A stretch of DNA of 64,000 bases from HGM11525 sp036307445 (GCA_036307445.1 JAXJXP010000010.1:5683-69682); one strand, 5' to 3'; positions 8,273-17,400 are shown, counted from the first letter of the stretch. Program-made: numbers and translations. Notes: generated by a model from the sequence alone, not told the origin.

Positions 8273-9316
8273 ATGAAAAGACAAGTAACAGTAGGCGGAG
8301 TGAAAATCGGCGGAAATGAACCGATTTCCGTTCAGTCTATGACAAATACAGATACGAGGAATGTCGAGGCGACAGTTTCGCAGATAGCACGTCTTACCGA
8401 TGCGGGCTGTGAGATTGTAAGGGTTGCAGTGCCCGATATGGAAGCTGCAAAAGCAGTTGCAGAGATAAAGAAGAGAATATCTATTCCTCTTGTTGCCGAT
8501 ATACACTTTGACCACCGCTTAGCCCTTGAAGTAATAAAAGGCGGAGTTGATAAGGTCAGAATCAACCCTGGCAATATCGGTAGCCGTGAAAATGTAAAAG
8601 CCGTTGCTGATGCCTGCAAGGAACGTAATATTCCAATAAGAATAGGCGTAAACGGCGGCTCTTTGGAAAAGGAGCTTCTGGCGAAATACGGACATCCGAC
8701 AGCAGACGCACTTGTTGAGAGTGCAATGGGACATATTAAGATTTTGGAAGATTTGGACTTTTCGGATATTGTGGTGTCAATCAAGGTTTCCGATGTTCCG
8801 ACAATGCTTGAAGCATACCGCAAATTCGATAAGCTGACCGATATTCCGATGCACATAGGAGTAACCGAGGCGGGAACTCTAAGAAGCGGCTTGATTAAGT
8901 CGAGTGCGGGCATAGGGGCACTTCTGGCAGAGGGAATAGGAAACACTATGAGAGTTTCCTTGACAGCTGACCCTGTGGAAGAGATTTATGCTGCAAATGA
9001 CATATTGAAGGTTATGGGCATCAGAGAAAGCGGTGCTATGCTTGTTTCCTGTCCTACCTGCGGAAGAACTAAAATTGATATGATACCTCTTGCCGAAAAG
9101 GTGGAAAAGATGATTGCAGGTATCAAAAAGCCTATAAAGGTTGCAGTTATGGGCTGTGCGGTAAACGGCCCGGGGGAAGCGAGAGAAGCGGACATTGGCA
9201 TTGCCGGCGGCGACGGAGAGGGTCTTGTTTTCAAAAAGGGCGAGATTATAAGGAAAGTGCCTGAGGATAGGCTTTTGGATGAGTTAAAAAAGGAACTTGA
9301 TATATTGACACTATAA
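8273..9316 (+). CDS. ispG: 4-hydroxy-3-methylbut-2-en-1-yl diphosphate synthase (flavodoxin type)
   Basis: A 347-aa Fe-S enzyme for the penultimate MEP pathway step, converting MEcPP to HMBPP. The N-terminal TIM-barrel opens with VGGVKIGGNEPISVQSMTNTDT, and cluster cysteines are in VSCPTCGRTKID and VMGCAVNGPGEAREADIG near the C-terminus. Length matches the short bacterial form. ATG 8273 follows AAAGGGA. It needs Fe-S supply, for which iscS-iscU lie 6 kb upstream. Confidence 0.96.
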   Translation: MKRQVTVGGVKIGGNEPISVQSMTNTDTRNVEATVSQIARLTDAGCEIVRVAVPDMEAAKAVAEIKKRISIPLVADIHFDHRLALEVIKGGVDKVRINPGNIGSRENVKAVADACKERNIPIRIGVNGGSLEKELLAKYGHPTADALVESAMGHIKILEDLDFSDIVVSIKVSDVPTMLEAYRKFDKLTDIPMHIGVTEAGTLRSGLIKSSAGIGALLAEGIGNTMRVSLTADPVEEIYAANDILKVMGIRESGAMLVSCPTCGRTKIDMIPLAEKVEKMIAGIKKPIKVAVMGCAVNGPGEAREADIGIAGGDGEGLVFKKGEIIRKVPEDRLLDELKKELDILTL

Positions 9317-9317
9317 A

Positions 9318-9349
9318 TGTAGGGACCTGCCTCCCGGACGGTCCGTTTG
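9318..9349 (+). repeat. REP-like element copy 3
   Basis: TGTAGGGACCTG to GACGGTCCGTTTG begins one base after the ispG stop codon. The stem GGACC/GGTCC is kept; the innermost pair differs from other copies. Confidence 0.65.
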
Positions 9350-9416
9350 ATGGACTGTTGAGTTTAATGACTAAAAATGCGGACAACTACAAATGCTTAA
9401 ACAAAGGAGTAGAAAA

Positions 9417-9851
9417 ATGAGTAAATATCTTATTATAAACGGACCTAACCTCAATATGCTGGGAATTCGTGAGCCGGGTGTTTACGGCAATGACAGCTAT
9501 GAGGGCTTGCTTGAGAAAATCAGAAACAAGGCGGATGAGATTGGCATTGAAGTGGAGTTTTTCCAGAGCAACTGTGAGGGCGAGCTGATTGATAAAATAC
9601 AGAGTGCATACGGCAAAATGGACGGAATTGTTATCAACCCCGGTGCGTACACGCATTATTCCTACGCAATCCATGATGCGCTAAAGGCGGTCGGTGTTCC
9701 TGCAATAGAGGTACATATCTCAAACATTCATACCCGTGAAGAATTCAGACATAAGTCGGTAACTGCACCTGCCTGCAAAGGACAGATTTGCGGTCTTGGC
9801 TTAGATGGCTATTTACTCGCGTTGGAGGCATTGGTAAATGCGAAGAATTGA
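9417..9851 (+). CDS. aroQ: 3-dehydroquinate dehydratase, type II
   Basis: A 144-aa dodecameric shikimate-pathway enzyme removing water from 3-dehydroquinate. YLIINGPNLNMLGIREPGVYG is the N-terminal signature, with the catalytic Tyr in VYG, and VINPGAYTHYSYAIHDAL plus EVHISNIHTREEFRHKS hold the active-site Asn and His. ATG 9417 has AAAGGAG; the upstream ATG 9393 has no ribosome site. Its stop overlaps the pepP start by 14 bases, suggesting coupled translation. Confidence 0.95.
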   Translation: MSKYLIINGPNLNMLGIREPGVYGNDSYEGLLEKIRNKADEIGIEVEFFQSNCEGELIDKIQSAYGKMDGIVINPGAYTHYSYAIHDALKAVGVPAIEVHISNIHTREEFRHKSVTAPACKGQICGLGLDGYLLALEALVNAKN

Positions 9852-10884
9852 CCGCTTAAGAGCGCTTATACCTGAAACTACGGCGGTTTATATTACCGCA
9901 TATCCTGATATTTTTTATTATTCGGGTTTTCAGAGTGCAGATGCAAGACTCATTATTTCAAAATCAAAGGCGGTTATAATAACCGACTCACGATACATCA
10001 TTCAGGCAAAGGAGCAGGCACCTGATTTTGAGCTGTATGATATAAAAAACGGCTTAAAAGGTGCATTTTCGCTTGTTACAGAATACAATATCGGTTATCA
10101 GGAGGAGCATATCTCGGCAAAAAGCTTAGAGCTTGCAAAAGAAGCGGCGGAAAATAAAGAATTTTTGCCTATGCAAAGGGAAATAATCTCTCTCCGTGAG
10201 ATTAAGGAAAAAGAGGAGATTGACCGCATAAGAGCGGCTCAAAGACTTGGGGATGAGGCATTTTCGTATATCCTGGAGAGGATAGAGACTGGCAGAAGAG
10301 AGAGGGATATTGCCCTTGAGCTTGAATTTTATATGCGCAAAAACGGTGCATCGGGACTATCCTTTGAAACGATAGTTGCAAGCGGTGCAAGGAGTGCAAT
10401 GCCGCATGGAGTAGCAAGCGGAAAACTTATCGAAAAGGGCGATTTGGTAACACTTGATTTTGGTTGTGTACTGGACGGCTATTGCTCGGATATGACCAGA
10501 ACTGTCGCAGTAGGTGAGCTTTCAGATAAGGGCAGATTAATCTATGAAACCGTCAAAACTGCACAGAAGACGGCATTGGATGCAGTTAAGGTAGGTGCAA
10601 AGCTTTCCGATATTGATAAGGCGGCAAGGGATGTTATTACCAAAGCAGGCTTTGGCGAGAATTTCGGACATTCCTTAGGGCATAGTGTCGGCATCGAAAT
10701 CCACGAAACACCTTGCTTTTCTCCAAAAGCAGAGGGATTTGTACAAAACGGCAATGTTATAACCGTTGAGCCGGGTATTTACATTGAGGGCTTTGGCGGT
10801 GTCAGAATTGAGGATTTGACAGCTGTTTATGACGGCAGGTGCGAGGTTTTATCACAAAGCACAAAAGAGCTTATAATTCTTTAA
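9838..10884 (+). CDS. pepP: Xaa-Pro peptidase (aminopeptidase P family)
   Basis: A 348-aa dimetal peptidase of the pita-bread fold that cleaves X-Pro bonds. The N-terminal creatinase-like domain spans about residues 1-125. The metal ligands are visible: two Asp in LDFGCVLDGYCSDMTRT, His in GHSLGHSVGIEIHE, Glu in VTVEPGIYIEG and Glu in VRIEDLTAV. In many Firmicutes aroQ-pepP is followed by efp; here a terminator and hflX follow instead. Confidence 0.93.
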   Translation: MRRIDRLRALIPETTAVYITAYPDIFYYSGFQSADARLIISKSKAVIITDSRYIIQAKEQAPDFELYDIKNGLKGAFSLVTEYNIGYQEEHISAKSLELAKEAAENKEFLPMQREIISLREIKEKEEIDRIRAAQRLGDEAFSYILERIETGRRERDIALELEFYMRKNGASGLSFETIVASGARSAMPHGVASGKLIEKGDLVTLDFGCVLDGYCSDMTRTVAVGELSDKGRLIYETVKTAQKTALDAVKVGAKLSDIDKAARDVITKAGFGENFGHSLGHSVGIEIHETPCFSPKAEGFVQNGNVITVEPGIYIEGFGGVRIEDLTAVYDGRCEVLSQSTKELIIL

Positions 10885-10909
10885 AATCTCTCCAAGGGGG
10901 AGATTTTTT
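10883..10909 (+). terminator. Terminator after pepP
   Basis: AATCTCTCC pairs with the GGGAGATT side (10885-10893 with 10897-10905) and is followed by a T-run. It closes the transcript at pepP. Confidence 0.8.
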
Positions 10910-10984
10910 GTTAAAAGTATGTACTTTTTTGGAAAATGTGATATACTTAGGATAGAGAATAGATTATAACGGAGAAAAGAATAT

Positions 10985-12268
10985 ATGCCTATTGAAGAAC
11001 AGAGCAATAAAGCGGAGCGCGTGCTGCTTGCGGGAGTACACACAGGCAGAGGAGACAACCTTTATGACACGACAGACGAGTCGATGGCGGAGCTTGCCGA
11101 GCTGGTAAAAACGGCAGGCGGTGAGGTTGTTGCCGAGGTTGTGCAGAACAAAGCGGACATAGAGAGCGGAACATATATGGGCGAGGGTAAGCTTTTGGAA
11201 ATAGCTGAAATGATACCGACGCTTGAAATTGATGCGGTTGTGTTTGATGACGAGCTTTCGGGAATACAGACGAGAAATATTTCTGATATGCTCGGGGTAA
11301 AGGTCATTGACCGTTCGATGCTTATACTTGATATTTTTGCGATGCGTGCCAAAAGCGGTGAGGGTAAGCTACAGGTAGAGCTTGCACAGCTAAAATACCG
11401 TCTTCCGAGACTTCGCGGTCTAGGAGAGGCAATGAGCAGAACGGGTGCAGGAATAGGAACAAGAGGCCCCGGAGAAACAAAATTAGAGAGCGACCGTCGT
11501 CATATAAGACGAAGAATAAACGCATTAGAGGACGAGCTTGCAGAGCTTTCGAAGCATCGTGAGCTTTTAAGGAAAAGGCGTAAAAAGGACGGTGTAATTA
11601 CAGCCGCACTTGTCGGCTATACCAATGCGGGAAAATCGACATTATTAAATGCCCTTACCAATGCAGACGTATTTGCCGAGGACAAGCTATTTGCAACTCT
11701 TGACCCGACATCAAGGGCGATTGAATTAGAAGATGCAAGAAAGATACTGCTGGTTGATACGGTAGGATTTATAAGAAAGCTTCCGCATCATTTGGTTGAA
11801 GCTTTTAAGTCCACGTTGGAGGAAGCGGCGGTAGCGGATGTGCTTTTGCACGTTGTTGACAGTGCAAGTGAGCAGTATTTTGACCACATTAGAGTAGTCA
11901 GAGAGGTGCTTGGGGATATAGGAGCAGGCTCAAAGCCAATTATCGCAGTTTTCAACAAATGCGACAAACTGGATTATGATGCGGTTTTGTCAGCACCTGA
12001 GCATGACAGAGAAGTAAGAATTTCTGCCAAAACAGGTGAGGGCTTTGCGGAGCTTTTAGAGTCACTTGCGGACTTAGCACCAGGCAAAAAGACTAAGGTA
12101 ACGGCGGTTATACCATATACTGAGGGCGCACTTTTGTCAGAACTTCACAATACACAGAAAATTTTGACAGAGGAATATACCGAAAACGGTACAAGAATAG
12201 AAATGCTTGCCGACAGCCGTGCGTATGATGCGGTTAAGAGGTATATATCCGACAGGGACGGTGATTAA
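10985..12268 (+). CDS. hflX: GTPase HflX
   Basis: A 427-aa ribosome-associated GTPase that splits stalled or hibernating ribosomes under stress. The N-terminal HflX domain (about 1-180) ends in the conserved GIGTRGPGETKLE. A coiled-coil linker follows, then the G domain with G1 GYTNAGKSTL, G2 KLFATLDPTSR, G3 DTVGF and G4 NKCD. ATG 10985 follows an ACGGAG site. The last 8 bases overlap the yigZ start. Confidence 0.95.
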   Translation: MPIEEQSNKAERVLLAGVHTGRGDNLYDTTDESMAELAELVKTAGGEVVAEVVQNKADIESGTYMGEGKLLEIAEMIPTLEIDAVVFDDELSGIQTRNISDMLGVKVIDRSMLILDIFAMRAKSGEGKLQVELAQLKYRLPRLRGLGEAMSRTGAGIGTRGPGETKLESDRRHIRRRINALEDELAELSKHRELLRKRRKKDGVITAALVGYTNAGKSTLLNALTNADVFAEDKLFATLDPTSRAIELEDARKILLVDTVGFIRKLPHHLVEAFKSTLEEAAVADVLLHVVDSASEQYFDHIRVVREVLGDIGAGSKPIIAVFNKCDKLDYDAVLSAPEHDREVRISAKTGEGFAELLESLADLAPGKKTKVTAVIPYTEGALLSELHNTQKILTEEYTENGTRIEMLADSRAYDAVKRYISDRDGD

Positions 12269-12920
12269 AATTTCACAAAAGGAATGTTATAAAACGGTAT
12301 CAAGGCGTGCTGAGGCGGTTTTGGTGGAAAAGAGGTCTAAGTTTATAGCGACTGTAATTCCTGCCGATACAGAGGAAAAGGCGCTTTGCTTTCTTGAGGA
12401 AATGCGAAAGGCCTATTCGGACGCAACGCATAACGTCTATGCCTATGTAATAGACGAAAATAACATTTTCCGCTATTCAGATGATAACGAGCCGTCGGGA
12501 ACGGCAGGTATGCCGGTTTTAGACACTATCAGAAAGGCGGGAATAGTCGATTGTGCGGTTGTTGTTACCAGATACTTCGGTGGTACTCTTCTTGGCACAG
12601 GCGGACTTGTCCACGCATACGGCGGTGCTGCAAGAGAGGGACTTCTGGCGGCAGGTGTAATAGAACGCCGTCTTTGCAATATAATAACCGTAACGGTTGA
12701 TTACACTACAAGCGGCAGAGTATCGCATTTTCTGGCAGAAAGCGGACATATTATAGAAAACACCGTCTACGACAGCGAGGTTACATACTTTGTCTGTGTA
12801 ACGAAAAAGGACACTGAGTCATTTAAAGCGGAGATTACCGAGCTTACCAACGGCAGGGCGGTAATGGCGGAAAACGGTACAAAATATATTGATATAGACC
12901 TTAACGAAAGGATGGATTAA
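12261..12920 (+). CDS. yigZ: YigZ/IMPACT family protein
   Basis: A 219-aa member of the UPF0029/IMPACT family. The core HNVYAYVIDENNIFRYSDDNEPSGTAGMPVL and VVVTRYFGGTLLGTGGLVHAYG are the family signatures; the C-terminal half is the DUF1949 ferredoxin-like domain. Function in bacteria is uncertain; the eukaryotic relative IMPACT regulates GCN2. GTG 12261 with AGGGA before it gives an 8-base overlap with hflX, so the two are probably co-translated. Longer in-frame starts fall inside hflX. Confidence 0.9.
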   Translation: MIKISQKECYKTVSRRAEAVLVEKRSKFIATVIPADTEEKALCFLEEMRKAYSDATHNVYAYVIDENNIFRYSDDNEPSGTAGMPVLDTIRKAGIVDCAVVVTRYFGGTLLGTGGLVHAYGGAAREGLLAAGVIERRLCNIITVTVDYTTSGRVSHFLAESGHIIENTVYDSEVTYFVCVTKKDTESFKAEITELTNGRAVMAENGTKYIDIDLNERMD

Positions 12921-12921
12921 C

Positions 12922-13455
12922 GTGAAAAAGATTTTAGCAATAGTTATGTGCACCGCACTTTTGGGTGCTTGTGGACCCAGAACAACAGTTACAGAGCCGA
13001 CTCCGACTCCTGTTTCAAATCAAGGCGGAGAGCCGTCTGCGGTCAGGACTATGATTTCGCCCACAGACAAAAACCCCATAGATGATGACTGGACAGTTCT
13101 GGGTGAAGTAGGTGTGGTTATAGACGGCGAATACACCGATATTTTTCTTGCAACAGAGGCTGAGCGTGGTGATGACGGATATATGATGTGGGACGATACG
13201 CAGAAATGGGCATTGGTGGCAAAAGGCGAAGAAAACAATTATGTACTGTTTAACAGACAGGTTGACGGACAAATGTATATCGACGTTGCAACCGAAAATA
13301 ATCTGCCTGTAATATCTCTTGTTCACGCTTCAACCGTCGGTATGTCTGTAACAAAATATACCTACTCTGACGGTGCATTTTATGCTGAGGAAATTATAAC
13401 TCCTGCATCTGATGGAAATAATATATATACATCATTCCCTGAATATAAGGAATAA
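12922..13455 (+). CDS. Predicted lipoprotein of unknown function
   Basis: A 177-aa protein with a lipoprotein signal: positive MKK, a hydrophobic stretch and the lipobox LLGAC with cysteine at about 17. A Pro/Thr-rich linker (TEPTPTPV) precedes a folded domain with no motif I recognise. It starts at GTG one base after the yigZ stop, so it belongs to the hflX-yigZ transcript. It should be anchored to the outer face of the membrane. No enzyme motif is seen. Confidence 0.75.
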   Translation: MKKILAIVMCTALLGACGPRTTVTEPTPTPVSNQGGEPSAVRTMISPTDKNPIDDDWTVLGEVGVVIDGEYTDIFLATEAERGDDGYMMWDDTQKWALVAKGEENNYVLFNRQVDGQMYIDVATENNLPVISLVHASTVGMSVTKYTYSDGAFYAEEIITPASDGNNIYTSFPEYKE

Positions 13456-13556
13456 AACTGAATAAATTTCTGCATCTCACCATTATTTGCAGCTTGGAGT
13501 ACATTTGTACGCCGTCGCTGCTCATAAAGGCAATCTGCAAAAATTTCTTTCAGTTT
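13455..13556. repeat. 102-bp palindromic element with terminal inverted repeats (family B)
   Basis: The ends AAACTGAA...AAATTTCTGCA (13455-13474) and TGCAAAAATTTC...CAGTTT (13536-13556) are about 20-base inverted repeats with a few mismatches. The centre reads CAGCTTGGAGTAC-ATTT-GTACGCCGTCGCTG, itself an imperfect hairpin. The same core recurs at 3515-3613 and 33987-34180. It has no coding capacity and lies between the lipoprotein gene and trxA, overlapping the last base of the former. Confidence 0.7.
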
Positions 13557-13593
13557 GGTACTAGTTTGATTTAAATAGAGAGGAAGATTTTTT

Positions 13594-13911
13594 ATGGTAA
13601 TAGAACTTACAAAAGCAAATTTTGAGCAGGAGGTAATGAAATCGGATGTGCCAGTTGTGGTAGATTTCTGGGCAAGCTGGTGCGGTCCGTGTCGTATGGT
13701 TTCGCCGATTATTGACTCCATTGCAGAGGAATACGGCGACAGAATTAAGGTCTGCAAGGTAAATGTTGACGCAGAAGGTGTTCTTGCAAGTGAGTTTGCG
13801 GTTGTGTCTATTCCTACAATTCTAATCATTAAGGACGGCAAAATTGCAGAACGTAGTGTCGGTGCAAAAAGCTTTGACGAATTCTGCGATATGATAGACG
13901 CACACCTATGA
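13594..13911 (+). CDS. trxA: Thioredoxin
   Basis: A 105-aa disulfide reductase with the classic WCGPC active site (FWASWCGPCRM, residues about 28-38) and the cis-proline SIPT further on. Length is typical. ATG 13594 follows AGAGAGGAAG. Its stop overlaps the queG start by 4 bases (ATGA), so the genes are probably coupled. Confidence 0.95.
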   Translation: MVIELTKANFEQEVMKSDVPVVVDFWASWCGPCRMVSPIIDSIAEEYGDRIKVCKVNVDAEGVLASEFAVVSIPTILIIKDGKIAERSVGAKSFDEFCDMIDAHL

Positions 13912-14765
13912 TAGCCAGAATAAAAAAACGGGCGGCGGCACTTGGTATCAGTGCCGTCGGTGTTTGCCGTGCAAGGCTTTTTAATGAGCTTAAAGATAAG
14001 CTTTCGGGCAATACCCCGATGGTACCTGAAAATATTGAGGAGAGAATAAATCCGTTTTTATATCTTGCTGATGCAAAGAGTATTGTGGTTTGCCTTTTTT
14101 CCTACCATAACGGCGGGAATAGAAGCAATCTTTCGCTATATGCAAGGGGTGAGGATTATCACTATGTAGCAGAACGTAAGCTAAAGGAGCTTTGCGGTAT
14201 TTTGGAGAGCGGGGGGTATACGGCAAAGGCATACTGTGATACAGGTGCTCTTTGTGACAGGCATCTTGCGTATCTTGCAGGGCTTGGTTTTATGGGCAAA
14301 AACAGATGCCTTATAAACACCGACTACGGAAGCTATACTTTTATCGGCTACATACTGACCGATGCAGAGATTGAAGAAAGCAAACCGCTAAATTTTAGCT
14401 GTATGGATTGTGGCGAGTGCATAAGAGCGTGCCCGGGCGGTGCTCTTAGTGAAAAGGGACTTGACAGCTCTAAGTGCGCGTCCTATATCTCGCAGAAAAA
14501 AGGAGCTCTGTCGGCGGAAGAAGAGGAAATTATCAGAAAGAGCGGCAGCGTATGGGGCTGTGATATATGTCAGGTGGTTTGCCCGCATAACAAAACAGCG
14601 AAGCTTACCGATATAGAAGAATTTCGGATAAACCTTATAGAAAGCATAGGCTTAAATATGGCAGACTCCAACAGAGAGTTTAAGAAAAAGTATCAGAACC
14701 GTGCGTTTTCGTGGCGTGGTTATGAGGTTATAAAGAGAAATCTCAAAATTACTGAGGAGGAGTAG
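13908..14765 (+). CDS. queG: Epoxyqueuosine reductase QueG (short form)
   Basis: A 285-aa cobalamin- and Fe-S-dependent reductase for the last step of queuosine synthesis in tRNA. YCDTGALCDRHLAYLAGLGFMGKN holds the catalytic Asp region, and two 4Fe-4S motifs follow: CMDCGECIRACP and, later, CDICQVVCPHN. It lacks the C-terminal HEAT-repeat extension of long forms, giving the short clostridial version. It is translationally coupled to trxA; a thioredoxin neighbour could serve as reductant, but that is inference. Confidence 0.92.
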   Translation: MIARIKKRAAALGISAVGVCRARLFNELKDKLSGNTPMVPENIEERINPFLYLADAKSIVVCLFSYHNGGNRSNLSLYARGEDYHYVAERKLKELCGILESGGYTAKAYCDTGALCDRHLAYLAGLGFMGKNRCLINTDYGSYTFIGYILTDAEIEESKPLNFSCMDCGECIRACPGGALSEKGLDSSKCASYISQKKGALSAEEEEIIRKSGSVWGCDICQVVCPHNKTAKLTDIEEFRINLIESIGLNMADSNREFKKKYQNRAFSWRGYEVIKRNLKITEEE

Positions 14766-14768
14766 GAA

Positions 14769-16097
14769 GTGGCAGAGTTTGAGTTGCCGCAGGATTTTGC
14801 TGACAGAATGAAAAAGATGCTCGGTAACGAGTACGAAGCCTTTCTTGCGGCATTTACAAAGGGTAAAGTGTGGAGTGGGATGCGCATAAACACACTTAAA
14901 AAAGGCGCTAAAGAGGCTATTTTGAAGAAAACGGGCAGCTTTGATATGGTGGACTGGTGTGAGGATGGATTCTACACAGACAAGGAAATACTAAACGGTA
15001 AGCACCCGTATCACAGCGCAGGACTTATCTACTTTCAGGAACCGTCTGCTATGGCGGCTGTGTCTGCCCTTAAGATAGAAAAAGGAAGCAAGGTTCTTGA
15101 TTTGTGTGCCGCACCGGGCGGAAAGTCTACACAGGCAGCAGCGGCTTTGGCTGGAGAGGGGCTTTTGGTGGCAAATGAGATTATTCCCTCAAGAGCAAAA
15201 ATTCTTTCGGAGAATATAGAAAGAATGGGGATAAAAAATACCATAGTTACCAACGAATCGCCCGAAAAGCTTCTGCAAAAATATCCCGAAGAATTTGATT
15301 ATATAATACTTGACGCTCCCTGCTCGGGTGAGGGAATGTTCAGGAAAGAACCACAGGCGGTTACCGAATGGAGCCTGGCTCATAGTGAAGCCTGCGGAGT
15401 AAGACAGAAGCATATTGCCGATTGTGCGGTGGGGATGCTTAAAAAGGGAGGCAGAATGGTTTATTCGACCTGTACCTTTGCGCCTTGCGAAAATGAAGAG
15501 GTGGCTTTGTACATAACCGAAAATTATTCCGAGATGAAGCTTGTAAACGCACAGCTTGAAGGTGTTTCGGACGGATATGATGCCGAAGGCTTTACCAAAC
15601 GTATATTTCCACATAAAGCTCGTGGTGAGGGACATTTTGTAGCAGTGCTTGAAAAAACGGGCGAAAGCGTAAAAGAAAATATTGCAAACAAGAATAGCGA
15701 AAAACCTCCAGAATATGAGGAATTTTGCAATAAATACTTGAGAAACACACCTGAGGGAGAGATTTTAAAATTTGGCGACAGACTGTATCTTATGCCGATG
15801 TCTTTTGATATAGACAAAATTAAGGTACTAAGAGCAGGCTTAGAGCTTGGCGAGATAAGAAAGGGCAGGTTTATACCGTCTCACGCACTTGCAATTGCGC
15901 TTAGTAAGGAGAATTTTTGTTATACGGCAGATTTTGATGCGGAGTCGGAAGAGATTAAAAAATATATGCATGGCGAAACTCTCAACGCAGATATAGACGG
16001 TTGGTGTGTGATTTTGGTTGACGGTTATCCTCTTGGCTGGGCGAAAGGCTCAGGCGGAGTTCTAAAAAATCACTACCCCAAGCATTTGAGGTACTGA
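14769..16097 (+). CDS. RsmF/RsmB-like RNA m5C methyltransferase
   Basis: A 442-aa NOL1/NOP2/Sun-family enzyme that methylates cytosine-5 in rRNA or tRNA. The SAM motif is VLDLCAAPGGKSTQ, motif IV is DAPCSGEGMF and motif VI YSTCTFAPCENE, giving the two catalytic cysteines. The C-terminal 100 residues look like the PUA-like tail of the RsmF/YebU group (WCVILVDGYPLGWAKGSGGVLKNHYPKHLR). GTG 14769 lies 3 bases after queG, next to another tRNA-modification gene. The exact target base is not certain. Confidence 0.9.
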   Translation: MAEFELPQDFADRMKKMLGNEYEAFLAAFTKGKVWSGMRINTLKKGAKEAILKKTGSFDMVDWCEDGFYTDKEILNGKHPYHSAGLIYFQEPSAMAAVSALKIEKGSKVLDLCAAPGGKSTQAAAALAGEGLLVANEIIPSRAKILSENIERMGIKNTIVTNESPEKLLQKYPEEFDYIILDAPCSGEGMFRKEPQAVTEWSLAHSEACGVRQKHIADCAVGMLKKGGRMVYSTCTFAPCENEEVALYITENYSEMKLVNAQLEGVSDGYDAEGFTKRIFPHKARGEGHFVAVLEKTGESVKENIANKNSEKPPEYEEFCNKYLRNTPEGEILKFGDRLYLMPMSFDIDKIKVLRAGLELGEIRKGRFIPSHALAIALSKENFCYTADFDAESEEIKKYMHGETLNADIDGWCVILVDGYPLGWAKGSGGVLKNHYPKHLRY

Positions 16098-16135
16098 TAT
16101 AAAAATAAAACAATAATTTAAACGGAGGATATTAT

Positions 16136-17359
16136 ATGAAAAAGATTTTAGGGCTTTACACTAAATCACCGTTGATTTTAAGAATTGCGATTGGGTTGGT
16201 TATTGGAGTTGTCTTGGGATTATGGGTCCCTGAGGCAAGTTTTATTACTGTATTTGGCGATATTTTTGTAGGGGCACTTAAGGCGATTGCTCCGATTCTT
16301 GTGTTGGTTCTTGTAATTTCATCATTGTCGAGTGCCGGTGCAGGTATAGGAAAGAGGTTTAGAACGGTAGTTTTCTTCTATATGCTTAGCACCTTTTTAG
16401 CGGCAGTGGTTGCCGTTATAGGCAGTTATATAAGCCGTGTTTCAATTCCGCTTACGGCGGCTTCGGAGCAGGCTGCGCCCGCAGGTCTTGGAGAGGTGTT
16501 CAAGACCCTTCTTTCTAATATGGTTATGAATCCTGTCGGGGCACTTATAAACGGTAACTATGTCGGCATTCTTGCCTGGGCGATTGTGCTCGGTCTTGCA
16601 CTTAAGAGTGTTGCAAGCGATAAAACAAAAGAGATTTTAACCGACATTTCAAACGCTGTTTCAAAGGCAGTTGCATGGGTTATTCAATTAGCACCATTTG
16701 GCATAATGGGACTTGTATACGGCTCTGTGAGCGAGTATGGACTTGATATATTCACCGAATACGGCAAAATCCTGCTCTTGCTTGTTGGGTGTATGCTGGC
16801 AGTTGCATTTGTTGTGGACCCTCTTATCGTTGCGATTGCACTTAAGAGAAATCCGTATCCGTTGGTTTTCAGATGCTTCAGAGAGTCTGGAATTACTGCA
16901 TTCTTTACCAGAAGCTCGGCAGCAAACATTCCGGTTAATATGAGCCTTTGCGAAAAGCTTGGCTTAGACCGTGAATATTACAGCGTTTCAATACCTCTTG
17001 GTGCTACAATCAATATGGACGGTGCGGCTATTACAATAACTGTTATGTCGCTTGCGGCAGCGTTTTCGCAGGGGATAGAGGTTAATATTATTCTGGCTAT
17101 CCTTTTGAGCTTTGTTGCGACGTTGGGTGCTTGCGGTGCATCGGGAGTTGCAGGTGGCTCGTTGCTTCTGATTCCTATGGCGTGCTCTCTTCTTGGCATT
17201 GGACAGGAGATTGCGATGCAGGTTGTTGCGGTTGGTTTTATTATAGGAGTGGTGCAGGATTCTCTGGAAACTGCTATCAACTCATCAGGTGATGTGATTT
17301 TCTGTGCAACGGCAGAATTTCGTCAGTGGCAGAAGGAAGGTAAAAAGCTTCCTTTCTAA
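16136..17359 (+). CDS. sstT: Sodium:serine/threonine symporter SstT
   Basis: A 407-aa membrane transporter of the dicarboxylate/amino acid:cation symporter family. It begins KKILGLYTKSPLILRIAIGLVIGVVLGLWVP, closely matching SstT. The re-entrant loop FTRSSAANIPVN and the NMDGAAI motif in TM7 are the family's substrate and Na+ sites. About eight hydrophobic segments are visible. ATG 16136 has ACGGAGG. A strong terminator follows, so it is the last gene of this rightward run. Confidence 0.92.
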   Translation: MKKILGLYTKSPLILRIAIGLVIGVVLGLWVPEASFITVFGDIFVGALKAIAPILVLVLVISSLSSAGAGIGKRFRTVVFFYMLSTFLAAVVAVIGSYISRVSIPLTAASEQAAPAGLGEVFKTLLSNMVMNPVGALINGNYVGILAWAIVLGLALKSVASDKTKEILTDISNAVSKAVAWVIQLAPFGIMGLVYGSVSEYGLDIFTEYGKILLLLVGCMLAVAFVVDPLIVAIALKRNPYPLVFRCFRESGITAFFTRSSAANIPVNMSLCEKLGLDREYYSVSIPLGATINMDGAAITITVMSLAAAFSQGIEVNIILAILLSFVATLGACGASGVAGGSLLLIPMACSLLGIGQEIAMQVVAVGFIIGVVQDSLETAINSSGDVIFCATAEFRQWQKEGKKLPF

Positions 17360-17365
17360 CAATAT

Positions 17366-17398
17366 AAAGGAATGTGCTTTTTGCACATTCCTTTTTTT
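17366..17398 (+). terminator. Terminator after sstT
   Basis: Twelve-base perfect arms AAAGGAATGTGC and GCACATTCCTTT with a 5-base loop and a trailing T-run. Confidence 0.9.
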
Positions 17399-17400
17399 GT

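Noticed and set aside
8332..8946. 204-codon open frame on the minus strand
   Set aside because: It is antisense to ispG, which has all its conserved motifs; there is no ribosome site.
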